A DNA stretch of 64,000 nucleotides from assembly GCF_008806595.1 (NCBI RefSeq), contig NZ_VZRB01000002.1, positions 248,001-312,000 of the forward strand. The letters are read 5' to 3'. The stretch comes from Streptomyces luteolifulvus (lineage in GTDB: Bacteria > Actinomycetota > Actinomycetes > Streptomycetales > Streptomycetaceae). This document shows, one piece after another, positions 1 to 7,814 of the stretch; position 1 is the stretch's first letter, and each line of letters starts with the position of its first letter. Under the pieces are notes generated by a model that was given only the letters and a program-made list of their open reading frames with translations, was not told the DNA's origin and did not search any database. A program made the translations under genes and the position numbers.

Positions 1-180
1 ATGCCGCTGGAGCTGACGGTCGACGTCGTGGACAGTCCGTCCGCGGCGAGTGACGTGGCCTCCTTCGGCCTCGGGCGCGGCTGGTGGCTGCTCGGCGCGC
101 TGATCCTCACCGGCTTCCTCGCCGGTGTTCTCTGGGGCTGGCTCTCGCGCTGGCGGGTCGCGGTATGGAGGACCAACTGA
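1..180 (+). CDS. C-terminal end of a membrane protein (5' end outside window)
   Basis: An open frame runs from the first base to a TGA at 178-180. The visible 59 residues end in one hydrophobic segment (about residues 29-50, rich in Trp, Leu and Gly) followed by a short basic tail, so the protein is anchored by a C-terminal membrane helix with its bulk presumably outside. The ATG at position 1 is probably internal, because no upstream sequence is available. The stop overlaps the start of the next gene (TGATG), so the two are translationally coupled. The next product is also secreted and C-terminally anchored, which suggests a cell-surface pair. The family cannot be named from this fragment. 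Confidence 0.6.
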   Translation: MPLELTVDVVDSPSAASDVASFGLGRGWWLLGALILTGFLAGVLWGWLSRWRVAVWRTN

Positions 181-986
181 TGCGTGTCACACGTGTGCTG
201 AGCGCTGCGCTGCTGGCGCTCGGGCTGGCAACGGGCCCCGCGGCGGCCGACTCCTCGCCCTCGCCGAGCGCGTCCGACGACGCCGCGGCGCCGACCGAGG
301 CGGGCACCTCGTTCCGTACGGCGACGGAGATCGAGCAGGGGCAGCGGGCGACGGCGAGCGGGTCCACCGGCGACTACCTGTACTGGTCGTTCCCCGCGGA
401 CGCCGCCCAGCGGCCCACCGTCAGGGCGACGGTGAAGCTGCCGGAGTCGCACGCCGCCGAGACCTGGCAGATCGACGTGTACGACGGTCTGCGCCGCCGC
501 CAGGCCTGCCAGTACGGGGCGCAGACCCGCACGGCCGCGCAGGGCACGGCCACCGTGGAGCTGGCCTGCACGCTCCGCACCGTCCGCGCCTGGTCGGAGC
601 CGTGGGCCAACGACCCGCTGCCCGGGACGTACTACATCCGGCTGACGGTCGTGAACGTCCCGACATCCGACCTGGGTCTGACGGTCGGCGCCGAAGTCCG
701 GGTCGGCTCCGAGGACATCGGCGGTTCGGCCGCGGTGGACGGCTCGCTGGCGGAGCCGCTGGTGCCGGGGATCGCGGTCAAGTCGGCGTCCGACGACGAC
801 GGTTCGGACTCCGCAACTGCGGTGCTGTCCAGCATCGAGCCGGACGACGGCTGGGCCTCCGGCTGGTGGTCCGACCGCTGGCTGTGGACCGCGATGGGCG
901 GTGTGCTGGCCGCGCTCGCGGGCATCGGCGGATACGCGCTGACGCGCGGGCCGGGCCGGCCGTCACGGGTGCCACCTGGCGCCTGA
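180..986 (+). CDS. Secreted, C-terminally membrane-anchored protein of unknown function
   Basis: This 268-residue protein starts at the ATG overlapping the previous stop. It has a signal peptide (about residues 1-23, hydrophobic core followed by an Ala-Ala-Ala-Asp site), a Ser/Pro/Asp-rich linker, and a beta-rich central domain (about 45-190) with a Cys pair. A second acidic linker leads to a transmembrane helix near residues 232-253 and a short basic tail. This is the layout of an extracytoplasmic domain tethered by its C-terminus. I do not recognise the family. Coupling to the upstream membrane protein suggests they act together at the cell surface. A strong terminator follows the stop. Confidence 0.7.
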   Translation: MRVTRVLSAALLALGLATGPAAADSSPSPSASDDAAAPTEAGTSFRTATEIEQGQRATASGSTGDYLYWSFPADAAQRPTVRATVKLPESHAAETWQIDVYDGLRRRQACQYGAQTRTAAQGTATVELACTLRTVRAWSEPWANDPLPGTYYIRLTVVNVPTSDLGLTVGAEVRVGSEDIGGSAAVDGSLAEPLVPGIAVKSASDDDGSDSATAVLSSIEPDDGWASGWWSDRWLWTAMGGVLAALAGIGGYALTRGPGRPSRVPPGA

Positions 987-1008
987 CCCTGCACTGACGG
1001 CCCGTCAA

Positions 1009-1040
1009 GAGGCCCGCCGCGCTTCGGTCCGGCGGGCCTC
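1009..1040 (+). terminator. Rho-independent-type terminator hairpin
   Basis: A perfect 11-bp stem (GAGGCCCGCCG / CGGCGGGCCTC) with a 10-base loop lies 22 bases after the stop at 986 and just before the end of the convergent gene at 1048. It can serve both strands. There is no strong T-tract, as is usual in Streptomyces. Confidence 0.75.
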
Positions 1041-1047
1041 TGCTGTG

Positions 1048-1692
1048 TCACCCCTCCCGCAGCGCCTTGGCGAGTGTGCCGTCGCCGGTCACCTCGATAC
1101 GGCCGTCCCGCACCGCGTCCGCGAGGCTCAACTCTCCCCGGGCGACGGCCTCGCAGGTCCCGGCGTCCAGGACGAGCCGGGCGTCGGGGTCGCGGGGCGC
1201 GGGGCCGTCGCCGTACACGGGTCCGTCCAAGGCCCTCACATGGAGATGGAAGTCCCCCTCCTCCAGCCGGACTTCGACCACGCCCTCGCCCTCCAGCTCC
1301 CGCAGCACGGGCAGCGCGAACCAGTGGGCGCGCACGGCGTCCGTGGGCCGGCGCTCGCCCAGTTCGGGCGCTCCCCACGCACCCAGCGCCTGCAGCACCG
1401 GCAGCAACTCACGGCCGCGCCGGGTGAGTTCGTACACGTACGCCGCGCCGGGCGGCGGCAGCCTGCGCCGGGTCGTCAGCCCGTCGCGCTCCATGTCCTT
1501 CAGCCGTGAGGCGAGCACGTCCGTGCTGACTCCCGGCAGGTCGGCGTGCAGGTCCGTGTAGCGACGGGGACCGGCGAGCAGCTCCCGGACGATCAGCAGG
1601 GTCCAGCGGTCACCGACGACGTCTAGGGCGCGGGCGGCGGAGCAGTACTGGTCGTAACTTCGGCGAGGTGACATGCGACGCAGTCTAGACAT
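1048..1692 (-). CDS. HxlR-family winged-helix transcriptional regulator
   Basis: 214 residues. The N-terminal half is a typical HxlR winged helix: a Cys near residue 17 in the YDQYC context, then GDRWTLLIVRELLAGPRRYTD, then a recognition helix with LASRLKDMERDGL and a wing with Pro-Pro-Gly. The C-terminal half (about 115-214) resembles the SCP2-like extension found in longer actinobacterial members. I chose the ATG at 1692 because GGAAAG lies about 10 bases upstream; an in-frame ATG at 1674 has no ribosome binding site. It is divergent from the aminotransferase with only 69 bp between starts. That gap holds paired palindromes, so autoregulation and control of the neighbour are likely. The ligand is unknown. 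Confidence 0.88.
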   Translation of the reverse strand: MSRLRRMSPRRSYDQYCSAARALDVVGDRWTLLIVRELLAGPRRYTDLHADLPGVSTDVLASRLKDMERDGLTTRRRLPPPGAAYVYELTRRGRELLPVLQALGAWGAPELGERRPTDAVRAHWFALPVLRELEGEGVVEVRLEEGDFHLHVRALDGPVYGDGPAPRDPDARLVLDAGTCEAVARGELSLADAVRDGRIEVTGDGTLAKALREG

Positions 1693-1696
1693 GTTG

Positions 1697-1731
1697 TTGG
1701 ACTTTCCAAGCTCATACTTGGTAAAACCAAG
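1697..1731. promoter_or_regulatory. Paired TTGG-N5-CCAA operators in divergent promoter
   Basis: Two inverted repeats of the same design lie between the HxlR regulator and the aminotransferase: TTGG-acttt-CCAA (1697-1709) and CTTGG-taaaa-CCAAG (1717-1731). Equivalent half-sites are exactly 21 bp apart, two helical turns, so two dimers could bind on one DNA face. HxlR regulators commonly bind ACTTGGT-type palindromes next to their own gene. Assignment to this regulator is inference. Confidence 0.7.
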
Positions 1732-1761
1732 CAACACCACATACCGGAGGGGCGAGAGCGC

Positions 1762-2970
1762 ATGGAGTTCCGGCAGTCGAGCAAGCTCAGCGAGGTCTGT
1801 TACGAGATCCGCGGCCCGGTGATCGAGCACGCCAACGCGCTGGAGGAGGCGGGCCACAGCGTGCTGCGCCTGAACACCGGCAACCCCGCCCTCTTCGGCT
1901 TCGAGGCGCCGGAGGAGATCCTCCAGGACATGATCCGGATGCTGCCGCAGGCGCACGGCTACACGGACTCGCGCGGCATCCTCTCCGCCCGCCGGGCCGT
2001 CGCGCAGCGCTACCAGGACCGGGGCCTGGACGTCGGCGTCGACGACGTCTTCCTCGGCAACGGCGTCTCCGAGCTGGTCTCGATGGCCGTACAGGCGCTG
2101 ATCGAGGACGGCGACGAAATCCTCATCCCCGCCCCGGACTTCCCCCTCTGGACGGCCGTCACCACGCTCGCCGGCGGCAAGGCCGTGCACTACCTCTGCG
2201 ACGAGCAGGCCGACTGGTACCCGGACCTGGACGACATGGCGGCGAAGATCACCGACCGCACCAAGGCCGTCGTCATCATCAACCCCAACAACCCCACCGG
2301 CGCCGTCTACCCGAAGGAGATCGTCGAGGGCATCCTCGACCTCGCCCGCCGGCACGGCCTGATGGTCTTCGCCGACGAGATCTACGACCAGATCCTCTAC
2401 GACGACGCCGTGCACCACTCGGCCGCCGCGCTCGCCCCCGACCTGGTGGTCCTGACCTTCTGCGGCCTGTCGAAGACCTACCGGGTCGCCGGTTTCCGCT
2501 CGGGCTGGCTGGTCGTCACCGGCCCCAGACAGCACGCGCGCAACTATCTGGAGGGCCTGACCATGCTGGCCTCCATGCGGCTGTGCGCCAACGCGCCCGC
2601 CCAGTACGCCATCCAGGCCGCGCTCGGCGGCCGGCAGTCCATCGCCGAGCTGACCGCCCCCGGCGGCCGCCTGCACGAACAGCGCGCCGTGGCCTGGGAG
2701 AAGCTCAACGAGATCCCCGGGGTCTCCTGCGTCAAGCCGAAAGGCGCGCTGTACGCGTTCCCGCGCCTCGACCCCAAGGTGCACAGGATCCACGACGACG
2801 AGAAGTTCGTCCTGGACCTGCTGCTGCGCGAGAAGATCCAGGTCGTCCAGGGCACCGGCTTCAACTGGCCGGCCTCCGACCACTTCCGCATCCTCACCCT
2901 CCCCCACGCGGACGATCTGGAGGCGGCGATCGGGCGGATCGGGCGGTTCCTGAGCGGCTATCGGCAGTAG
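1762..2970 (+). CDS. alaA: PLP-dependent aminotransferase, AlaA-like
   Basis: 402 residues, the usual size for a class I aminotransferase. The N-terminus and overall pattern fit the glutamate-pyruvate aminotransferase AlaA group (E. coli YfbQ). Visible motifs are NPNNPTG (174-180), the ADEIYD segment with the cofactor Asp (about 205-209), and SKTYRVAG with Lys238 as the Schiff-base lysine. A conserved arginine for the substrate carboxylate lies near the C-terminus (HFRILTLP). The likely reaction is pyruvate plus glutamate to alanine plus 2-oxoglutarate in the cytoplasm. It has a good ribosome binding site (GGAGGGG, about 8 bases upstream). The divergent HxlR gene and the paired operators just upstream suggest local regulation. 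Substrate specificity cannot be fixed from sequence alone. Confidence 0.88.
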   Translation: MEFRQSSKLSEVCYEIRGPVIEHANALEEAGHSVLRLNTGNPALFGFEAPEEILQDMIRMLPQAHGYTDSRGILSARRAVAQRYQDRGLDVGVDDVFLGNGVSELVSMAVQALIEDGDEILIPAPDFPLWTAVTTLAGGKAVHYLCDEQADWYPDLDDMAAKITDRTKAVVIINPNNPTGAVYPKEIVEGILDLARRHGLMVFADEIYDQILYDDAVHHSAAALAPDLVVLTFCGLSKTYRVAGFRSGWLVVTGPRQHARNYLEGLTMLASMRLCANAPAQYAIQAALGGRQSIAELTAPGGRLHEQRAVAWEKLNEIPGVSCVKPKGALYAFPRLDPKVHRIHDDEKFVLDLLLREKIQVVQGTGFNWPASDHFRILTLPHADDLEAAIGRIGRFLSGYRQ

Positions 2971-3510
2971 CGGGCGGCTCCTGTCCCCGGGGCGGCCCGG
3001 GGTGCGAGGACCAGGGCGGGCATCGCGGTGCCGGCGTGCCGGACCATGGCCCGACGGCGGCCGTCGAGGACGGGCCGCGTCAGGGCGACGATGCGGGCGC
3101 GGCGCCTCGCCGAGCAGGCTGCGGCGGTCGGCCTTGACGGCGGCTCCTTCAACACCCATGCCGCCGTCAGGAGATCGGGCCGATCGGTGACGACCGGCCG
3201 CTCCTCGGGGACCAGGACATGGTCCGCGGCCCGGTACACGGTGGCGGCCGAGACCGTCTCGCACAGGTCCACTCCGACCGCGTCGGGTGCGACGGCCGCC
3301 GCGCCATGGCCGGCCGTGTGGCCGATGGAGACATGCAGGGCGGGGACCGGGCCGCCGCCGACGGACGCCCGGGGCTGCCGTCGGCACGCGGAAGGATCTC
3401 CACCTCGGTCGTCGACGCGCGGGTCACCTCGGCCGTCAGACAGCGTGAAGGACGAGCCGTTCGGCCGGCGTGCGCATCGGCAACGGTGACCCGGACGGCG
3501 CCCGATCGAG
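2958..3510 (-). pseudogene. 4'-phosphopantetheinyl transferase relic broken by three frameshifts
   Basis: On the minus strand the parts of a short Sfp/AcpS-type phosphopantetheinyl transferase are readable but lie in different frames. From the N-terminus these are VRVTVADAH through TEVEILPRADGSPG (about 3505-3370); then ALHVSIGHTAGHG, VGVDLC and LTAAWVLKE (about 3345-3160); then AAVKADRRSLLGEAPR (about 3160-3115); then RIVALTRPVLDGRRRAMV to the end. The His-Thr, the VGVD metal-binding and WxxKEA-type motifs are still recognisable, so the decay is recent, or the sequence has indel errors. No single frame could make an active enzyme. If intact it would load phosphopantetheine on carrier proteins. 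It is convergent with the aminotransferase. Confidence 0.72.
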
Positions 3511-3640
3511 AACGTCACACCGGGCCGCCACGGGCCACCACGGGAGCCGGATCGGGCGTTAAGGCGACTGGCGCAGTCCGTTCGCGGGCCGCCTCGACCG
3601 TGTGACACCGTGCTGGGAGACGAGCGGGAAGGGCGCGGAC

Positions 3641-4240
3641 GTGGGTGATCTCTTGCTCGTCCGACACGGTGAGACCGAGTGGTCCCGGTCCGGGCGGCAC
3701 ACCGGCTCGACGGACGTCCCGCTGACCGAGGACGGCCGGGAGGAGGCGCGGCGGCTGGTGCCGCTGCTCCGCTCGCACCGGATCGGGGCCGCGTTCGTCA
3801 GCCCGATGCAGCGGGCGCGGGAGACCGCGGAGCTGATCGGCCTGCACGACGTGCGGGTCGACCCGGACCTGCGCGAATGGGACTACGGCGGGTACGAGGG
3901 CGTCACGACCGCCGAGATCCAGCGCGACCGGCCGGGATGGTTCCTCTTCCGGGACGGCGTCGCGCCCGGGCCGCCCGAGCATCCCGGGGAGACTCCGGAA
4001 CAGGTCGGGGAGCGCGCCGACCGGGTGCTGGCCGAGGCGGACGCCGCGCTCGCCAACGCCGAGGGTGTCGTCGTCCTGGTCGCGCACGGCCACTTCCTGC
4101 GCGTCCTGACCGCACGCCGACTCGGGCTGCCCCCGTCGGCGGGGGCCCTGTTCCAGCTGGCGACGGGGACACTGTGCCGACTCGGCACGGAGCATGCGCG
4201 GCCGGTGATCGCGGGGTGGAACATTCGGCCGGTGCCGTAG
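3641..4240 (+). CDS. Histidine phosphatase family protein
   Basis: 199 residues from a GTG at 3641, preceded by GGGAAGGG. The N-terminus has the RHGE catalytic motif (residues 8-11) directly after a hydrophobic strand, and the VAHGH motif near residue 150 supplies the second catalytic histidine. This is the phosphoglycerate mutase-like fold used by acid phosphatases and cofactor-dependent mutases. The short length and lack of other domains favour a broad phosphatase, not glycolytic mutase. An alternative upstream in-frame start exists at 3602 but has no ribosome binding site. The last codons already fall in the first unit of the downstream tandem repeat, so the repeat has grown into, or arisen from, the 3' end of this gene. 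Confidence 0.85.
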   Translation: MGDLLLVRHGETEWSRSGRHTGSTDVPLTEDGREEARRLVPLLRSHRIGAAFVSPMQRARETAELIGLHDVRVDPDLREWDYGGYEGVTTAEIQRDRPGWFLFRDGVAPGPPEHPGETPEQVGERADRVLAEADAALANAEGVVVLVAHGHFLRVLTARRLGLPPSAGALFQLATGTLCRLGTEHARPVIAGWNIRPVP

Positions 4241-4608
4241 TTGGCCGGGGGCGGGAACATTCGGCTGGCGCCGTGGGCGGCGGGGTTGAACATCCGGACT
4301 ACGCCGTAATCGGCGCGGTCGACACCCGGCCGACGCCGTAGGCGGCCCGAACGACACCCAGCCAGCGCCGCCACAGCCACGACCGACACCCGGCCGATGC
4401 CGGAGTCGGCGCGATCGGCATCCGGTCGACGCCGCTGTCGGCGCGATCGACACCCGCCCGGCGCCGCCGCAGCCGCGACCGACACCCGGCCGGCACCGGA
4501 GTCGGCGCGACCGACACCCGGCCAACGCCACCGCACCCACAACCGACACCCGATCGACACCGCCGCAGCCACGACCGACGACCGGTCGGCGCCCCAGTCG
4601 CACAGTGT
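4219..4608. repeat. 32-bp degenerate tandem repeat, about 12 units
   Basis: Units start at about 4219, 4255, 4288, 4321, 4353, 4385, 4417, 4449, 4481, 4513, 4545 and 4577. The period is 36, 33 and 33 for the first three and then 32-33 throughout. The core reads GACACCCGGCCGACGCCG followed by a variable 14 bases. Two unit types are mixed: one ending in GAGTCGGCGCGAC, the other in GCAGCCACGAC. The first type contains the inverted repeat GCCGA...TCGGC and could form a small hairpin per unit. A 32-bp period is not a multiple of three, so a repeated peptide is not being encoded. It fills the 3' end of the phosphatase gene and the whole gap to the next gene. Confidence 0.88.
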
Positions 4609-4746
4609 GCGGTACGCGGTGCGCGGTTCCGGCGTCGCCCCCTTGCCGCCGGTGAATGTCAGACCCCCGTCGTACTCTTCGAATGGGCTGATCGCGTCAC
4701 TCCGACCAGCCCTTGGAGCAGGCTGTTCACCGGGGAGGAGCACGCC

Positions 4747-5376
4747 GTGACACGACCGCCTACCGCCGCGCAGCGGCGTGTCATCGACGCCGCCGACCCG
4801 GTCACCGGGCGCCTGAAGGGCTCGGAGTCGCAGCTCGCGGCCCTGGTGCAGCGGGGGCTCGCCTTCCGGCACCCTCGGCCGCCGCACGACCACTTCCTGA
4901 CGCCGGCCGGGCATCGCATACGGGACGCCGAGCCGGAACCGCCCGCGCCCGAGGCCCCCGGGCCGAGCACGGCCGGCGTGTTCACCGCACGGGTCGGCGG
5001 CGAGGAGGGCCTGCCCGCAGCGGACCCCTCCCGCATCCGCGAGGTGCACAGCGCCTGGCAGGGCCTGCTGGAGCTGCGCCGGATGACGAATCCCGACGGG
5101 GCGACGGACCGGCCCTGCGGCTGGGAACGCACGCATCTGGTGCAGGCCGCCGCGCTCGCCCTGGAGGCGGCCGGCCACCGTCCCGCCGACCGGGACACCG
5201 AGGGCTACCGGGTGCGCGCGACGCCGCAGCCGGAGGCCGTCGCCGTGCAGGGACCGGACTCCGGGGCGTTGCAGGCCTGCGCGGCCACGCTGGAGCGGTC
5301 CGGCTGGCAGACCGGCGAGCACACCGACCCCCGTACGCGTGCTCGCTATCTGCTGGCCTCCCCCCGACGGGTGTGA
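4747..5376 (+). CDS. Conserved hypothetical protein, streptomycete type
   Basis: 209 residues from GTG at 4747 with GGGGAGGAG just upstream. The first about 70 residues look like a small helical, winged-helix-like region that starts TAAQRRVIDAAD and ends in a DHFLTPAGH strand-turn. A Pro-rich linker follows. The second half (80-209) is helical with a repeated pattern around EVHSAWQGLLELRR and a mixed alpha/beta end. No catalytic motif, signal peptide or membrane segment is visible. It is soluble and of unknown function. It is followed 65 bases later by the thioesterase gene on the same strand, so the two may be co-transcribed. The upstream boundary is the 32-bp tandem repeat. Confidence 0.75.
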   Translation: MTRPPTAAQRRVIDAADPVTGRLKGSESQLAALVQRGLAFRHPRPPHDHFLTPAGHRIRDAEPEPPAPEAPGPSTAGVFTARVGGEEGLPAADPSRIREVHSAWQGLLELRRMTNPDGATDRPCGWERTHLVQAAALALEAAGHRPADRDTEGYRVRATPQPEAVAVQGPDSGALQACAATLERSGWQTGEHTDPRTRARYLLASPRRV

Positions 5377-5441
5377 GACATGCCAAGATCGACCGACCGC
5401 TGCGTCCACGACAAGAACGTCCACGACAAGAAGGAAAAGCC

Positions 5442-5864
5442 GTGATCGAACCGTTCACCGTCCCGGTGACCGTCCGCGGGTACGAGACGGATGTACAGGG
5501 CCATCTCAACCAGAGCGTGTACCTCAACTACGCGGAGCACGCCCGCTGGTCGTTGCTGCAGGCGGCCGGCATCACCCAGGCCGGTCTCCAGGCCAGAGGG
5601 GTCGGCCCGGTGGCTCTGGAGACGACCATCCGCTACCGGCGCGAGCTGCTGGCGGGCGACGAGGTCGAGGTGTCGTGCGTCTTCGAGTGGGGCGAGGGCA
5701 AGACGTTCCGGATCGAGCAGACGATACGCAAGACCGACGGCACGGTGGCGGCCGAGATCACGGCCGTCGGCGGGCTGCTGGACCTCACCGAGCGACGGCT
5801 GGTCGCGGACCCGCGGGAGCGCTTCAAGGAACTGGCGGCGGACCCGAGCCTGTTCGGGCTCTAG
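5442..5864 (+). CDS. Acyl-CoA thioesterase, hotdog fold (4HBT family)
   Basis: 140 residues, the usual single-hotdog length. The motif GYETDVQGHLNQSVYLNYAEHARW is the 4-hydroxybenzoyl-CoA thioesterase family signature; the Asp-x-x-Gly-His-x-Asn pattern near residues 16-22 holds the catalytic acid. It would hydrolyse an acyl-CoA or acyl-ACP in the cytoplasm; the acyl chain is not predictable. The GTG at 5442 is preceded by AAGGAAAAG. Just upstream is an imperfect direct repeat (CCACGACAAGAA twice), probably of no consequence. It is followed by a 77-bp gap and then a convergent gene. Confidence 0.87.
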   Translation: MIEPFTVPVTVRGYETDVQGHLNQSVYLNYAEHARWSLLQAAGITQAGLQARGVGPVALETTIRYRRELLAGDEVEVSCVFEWGEGKTFRIEQTIRKTDGTVAAEITAVGGLLDLTERRLVADPRERFKELAADPSLFGL

Positions 5865-5941
5865 GTTGCCGCGGAAAGCCGCCCGGCGCGCGCGACCGAG
5901 TGGCGCCCGCGACTGGCCGGCCGCCCGCGCCCCGCTCGCGG

Positions 5942-6790
5942 CTACGCGAACGTCTCCTTGTGGTCCTGGGCCCACTCCCGGTACGTCCGCGCGGGGCGTC
6001 CCAGTACCTCCCGTACGTCCTCGGTGACGACGGCGTTGCCGCCCTCCTCGATGAACCGGGCACCCGCCACGAGGCTGTCCGCGTAGGTCTCGCCGAGACC
6101 GGCGCCGAGCAGCTGCTCCCGGCGCTGCTCCGGAGTCAGGTCGGTCAGCTCCACCTGTCTGCCGAGGATCTCACCGAGGATCGCTGCCTGTTCACTGGCC
6201 CTGAGCTTCTCGGGGCCGGTCAGGGTGTACGTGCGCCCCGAGTGACGCGGGTCCCCCAGCGCGGCCGCCGCGGCCTCGGACACGTCGCGCGGATCGACGA
6301 CGCCCTGCCTGCCGTCGCTCATCAGATGGGGCGCGGGCCTGCCCTCCCGGACGGCCTGCGCCCAGGCCAGCGTGTTGGAGGCGAAGGAGGACGGGCGCAG
6401 AACCGTCCACTCCAGGCCGCTCGCCCGGACGGCCTCCTCCCCGGGGAGGTGCCAGGTTCCGAACACGCCGAGCCGTGGGTCACCGGTACCGATCGTGGAG
6501 AGCTTCACGATCCGCCGTACGCCCGCCGCCCGCGCCGCCTCGACCAGGCCCCGGTCGTACTCGGCGTCGTCCGGGCCGAACACCCCGACCAGGAAGGCGG
6601 CTTCGGCTCCCGCCATCGCCCCCTCGACTGCGGCCCGGTCGCGGGGATGGCCGCGCATGGTGTCCACGCCCGAGGGCAGGCGGGCGCCCGCCGGGTCCCG
6701 GGTCAGGGCGCGCACCTTCTCGCCGCGCGCCGCAAGCTGTCGTACCACTTCACTGCCGATGGTGCCCGTGGCACCCGTCACGAGGATCAT
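5942..6790 (-). CDS. NmrA-like NAD(P)-binding oxidoreductase
   Basis: 282 residues starting at MILVTGATGTIGSEV: a Rossmann nucleotide-binding loop (GATGTIG, residues 6-12) at the extreme N-terminus. The atypical short-chain dehydrogenase pattern, with the VVRQLAARGEKVRALTRDP second strand, a central LSTIG segment and no YxxxK, places it with NmrA/HSCARG-like NAD(P)H-binding proteins. These act either as quinone/NAD(P) reductases or as redox-sensing regulators. In-frame GTG codons at 6796 and 6799 are alternative starts. It is divergent from the AraC regulator gene (96 bp apart), a common pairing where the regulator controls the reductase. Confidence 0.85.
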   Translation of the reverse strand: MILVTGATGTIGSEVVRQLAARGEKVRALTRDPAGARLPSGVDTMRGHPRDRAAVEGAMAGAEAAFLVGVFGPDDAEYDRGLVEAARAAGVRRIVKLSTIGTGDPRLGVFGTWHLPGEEAVRASGLEWTVLRPSSFASNTLAWAQAVREGRPAPHLMSDGRQGVVDPRDVSEAAAAALGDPRHSGRTYTLTGPEKLRASEQAAILGEILGRQVELTDLTPEQRREQLLGAGLGETYADSLVAGARFIEEGGNAVVTEDVREVLGRPARTYREWAQDHKETFA

Positions 6791-6886
6791 GTCCACCACG
6801 ATGGACGGCGGACGGCCCCCAACTCTTGGAAAATCCGGCACGGTTCACCGGCCCGGACAGCCGCGCCGCGCGCTTACGGTGGAGGG

Positions 6887-7684
6887 GTGACGAACACCGT
6901 GTCCCGACAGGTCCTGGCCACTCCCGAGGCGCTGCGCCCCTGGGTCGCGGGCATCGGGTCCGTGTCGGTGGGCGAGGAGTCTGCGGAGCCGTACGTCCAT
7001 CTCCCGGACGCCCTCACCAAGGTGGTGGTCCGGGTCGGTGCCGACGGCCGCCGCAGCACCCTGGTCGTCGGCCCGCGCGTCCGCGCCTCGTACCACCGGG
7101 GCAAGCGATTCGCCTCCTGCGTCGAGGTGCGGCTGACGCCCGGCACCGCGCGCCCACTGCTCGGCGTGCCGGCGGTCGACCTCGTGGGCCGTGCGGTGCC
7201 GCTGGACGATCTGCCCGGCGCCGCCGCCCGCCGGCTGACCCGTGAACTCAGGTGGCTCGATCCCGGCGAGGCCGTGGCCCACTTGGCGGACGTACTGCCC
7301 GGGAGACTCGCCACCGCCGCCGACGGCCCGCGCACCGCACTGCTCCGCGCCGGTGTGGACGCGCTGTCGTCCGGCGCCGGCCGCGTCCCCGGCCAGGTGG
7401 GCGAGGTGGCGCGGGAACTCGCGGTCAGCGAGCGGCAGTTGCGCAACCTTTTCGCCGAGGGGGTCGGCCTGTCCCCCAAGCACTTCGCCCGCGTCGACCG
7501 GGTCCGGACGGTCCTGAGTCATGCCGCGCACGTCGCCTGGGCCGATCTGGCCGCGGCCACCGGCTACTACGACCAGTCGCACATGACGTCGGACTTCCGC
7601 ACCCTGATGGGCGTCCCGCCCCGGTCGTACTTCACGGGCCGGCTGCCGCGGGCCACGCCCTGCCAGGCTCCCGGCCGCCCCTGA
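6887..7684 (+). CDS. AraC-family transcriptional regulator
   Basis: 265 residues from GTG at 6887, preceded by GGTGGAGGG. The N-terminal half (about 1-130) resembles the DUF6597-type sensor domain, with an RFASCVEVRLTPG strand region. The C-terminal half (about 160-255) is the AraC double helix-turn-helix: VAREL AVSERQLRNLF first, then ADLAAATGYYDQSHMTSDFR and the FRTLMGVPPRSYF end that marks the family. It is divergently transcribed from the NmrA-like reductase, which is its most likely target. The effector is unknown. A set of strong palindromes follows the stop. Confidence 0.87.
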   Translation: MTNTVSRQVLATPEALRPWVAGIGSVSVGEESAEPYVHLPDALTKVVVRVGADGRRSTLVVGPRVRASYHRGKRFASCVEVRLTPGTARPLLGVPAVDLVGRAVPLDDLPGAAARRLTRELRWLDPGEAVAHLADVLPGRLATAADGPRTALLRAGVDALSSGAGRVPGQVGEVARELAVSERQLRNLFAEGVGLSPKHFARVDRVRTVLSHAAHVAWADLAAATGYYDQSHMTSDFRTLMGVPPRSYFTGRLPRATPCQAPGRP

Positions 7685-7814
7685 CTCTCCCGGCATGCCC
7701 TCGACGACGCCGTAGAGCAGGCCGAGTTGCCCGCAATCAAGACGTGGGTTTCAGGGAGGTCGGTCGTGCGGGACCGGGGAACCCTTTGCGGGGGTCGGGG
7801 ACGGGGACCGTACC

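Noticed and set aside
1048..3387. A continuous 779-codon minus-strand frame across the HxlR gene and the aminotransferase
   Set aside because: It is antisense to the AlaA gene for most of its length, and only the first part (from 1692) has HxlR motifs and a ribosome binding site.
4219..4608. The 32-bp repeat array as a CRISPR
   Set aside because: Units are adjacent and degenerate with no unique spacers, and no cas genes are present.
5339..7684. A 781-codon plus-strand frame joining thioesterase, reductase antisense and AraC
   Set aside because: The AraC protein begins at GTG 6887 with a ribosome binding site; the upstream part is antisense or out of frame to real genes.
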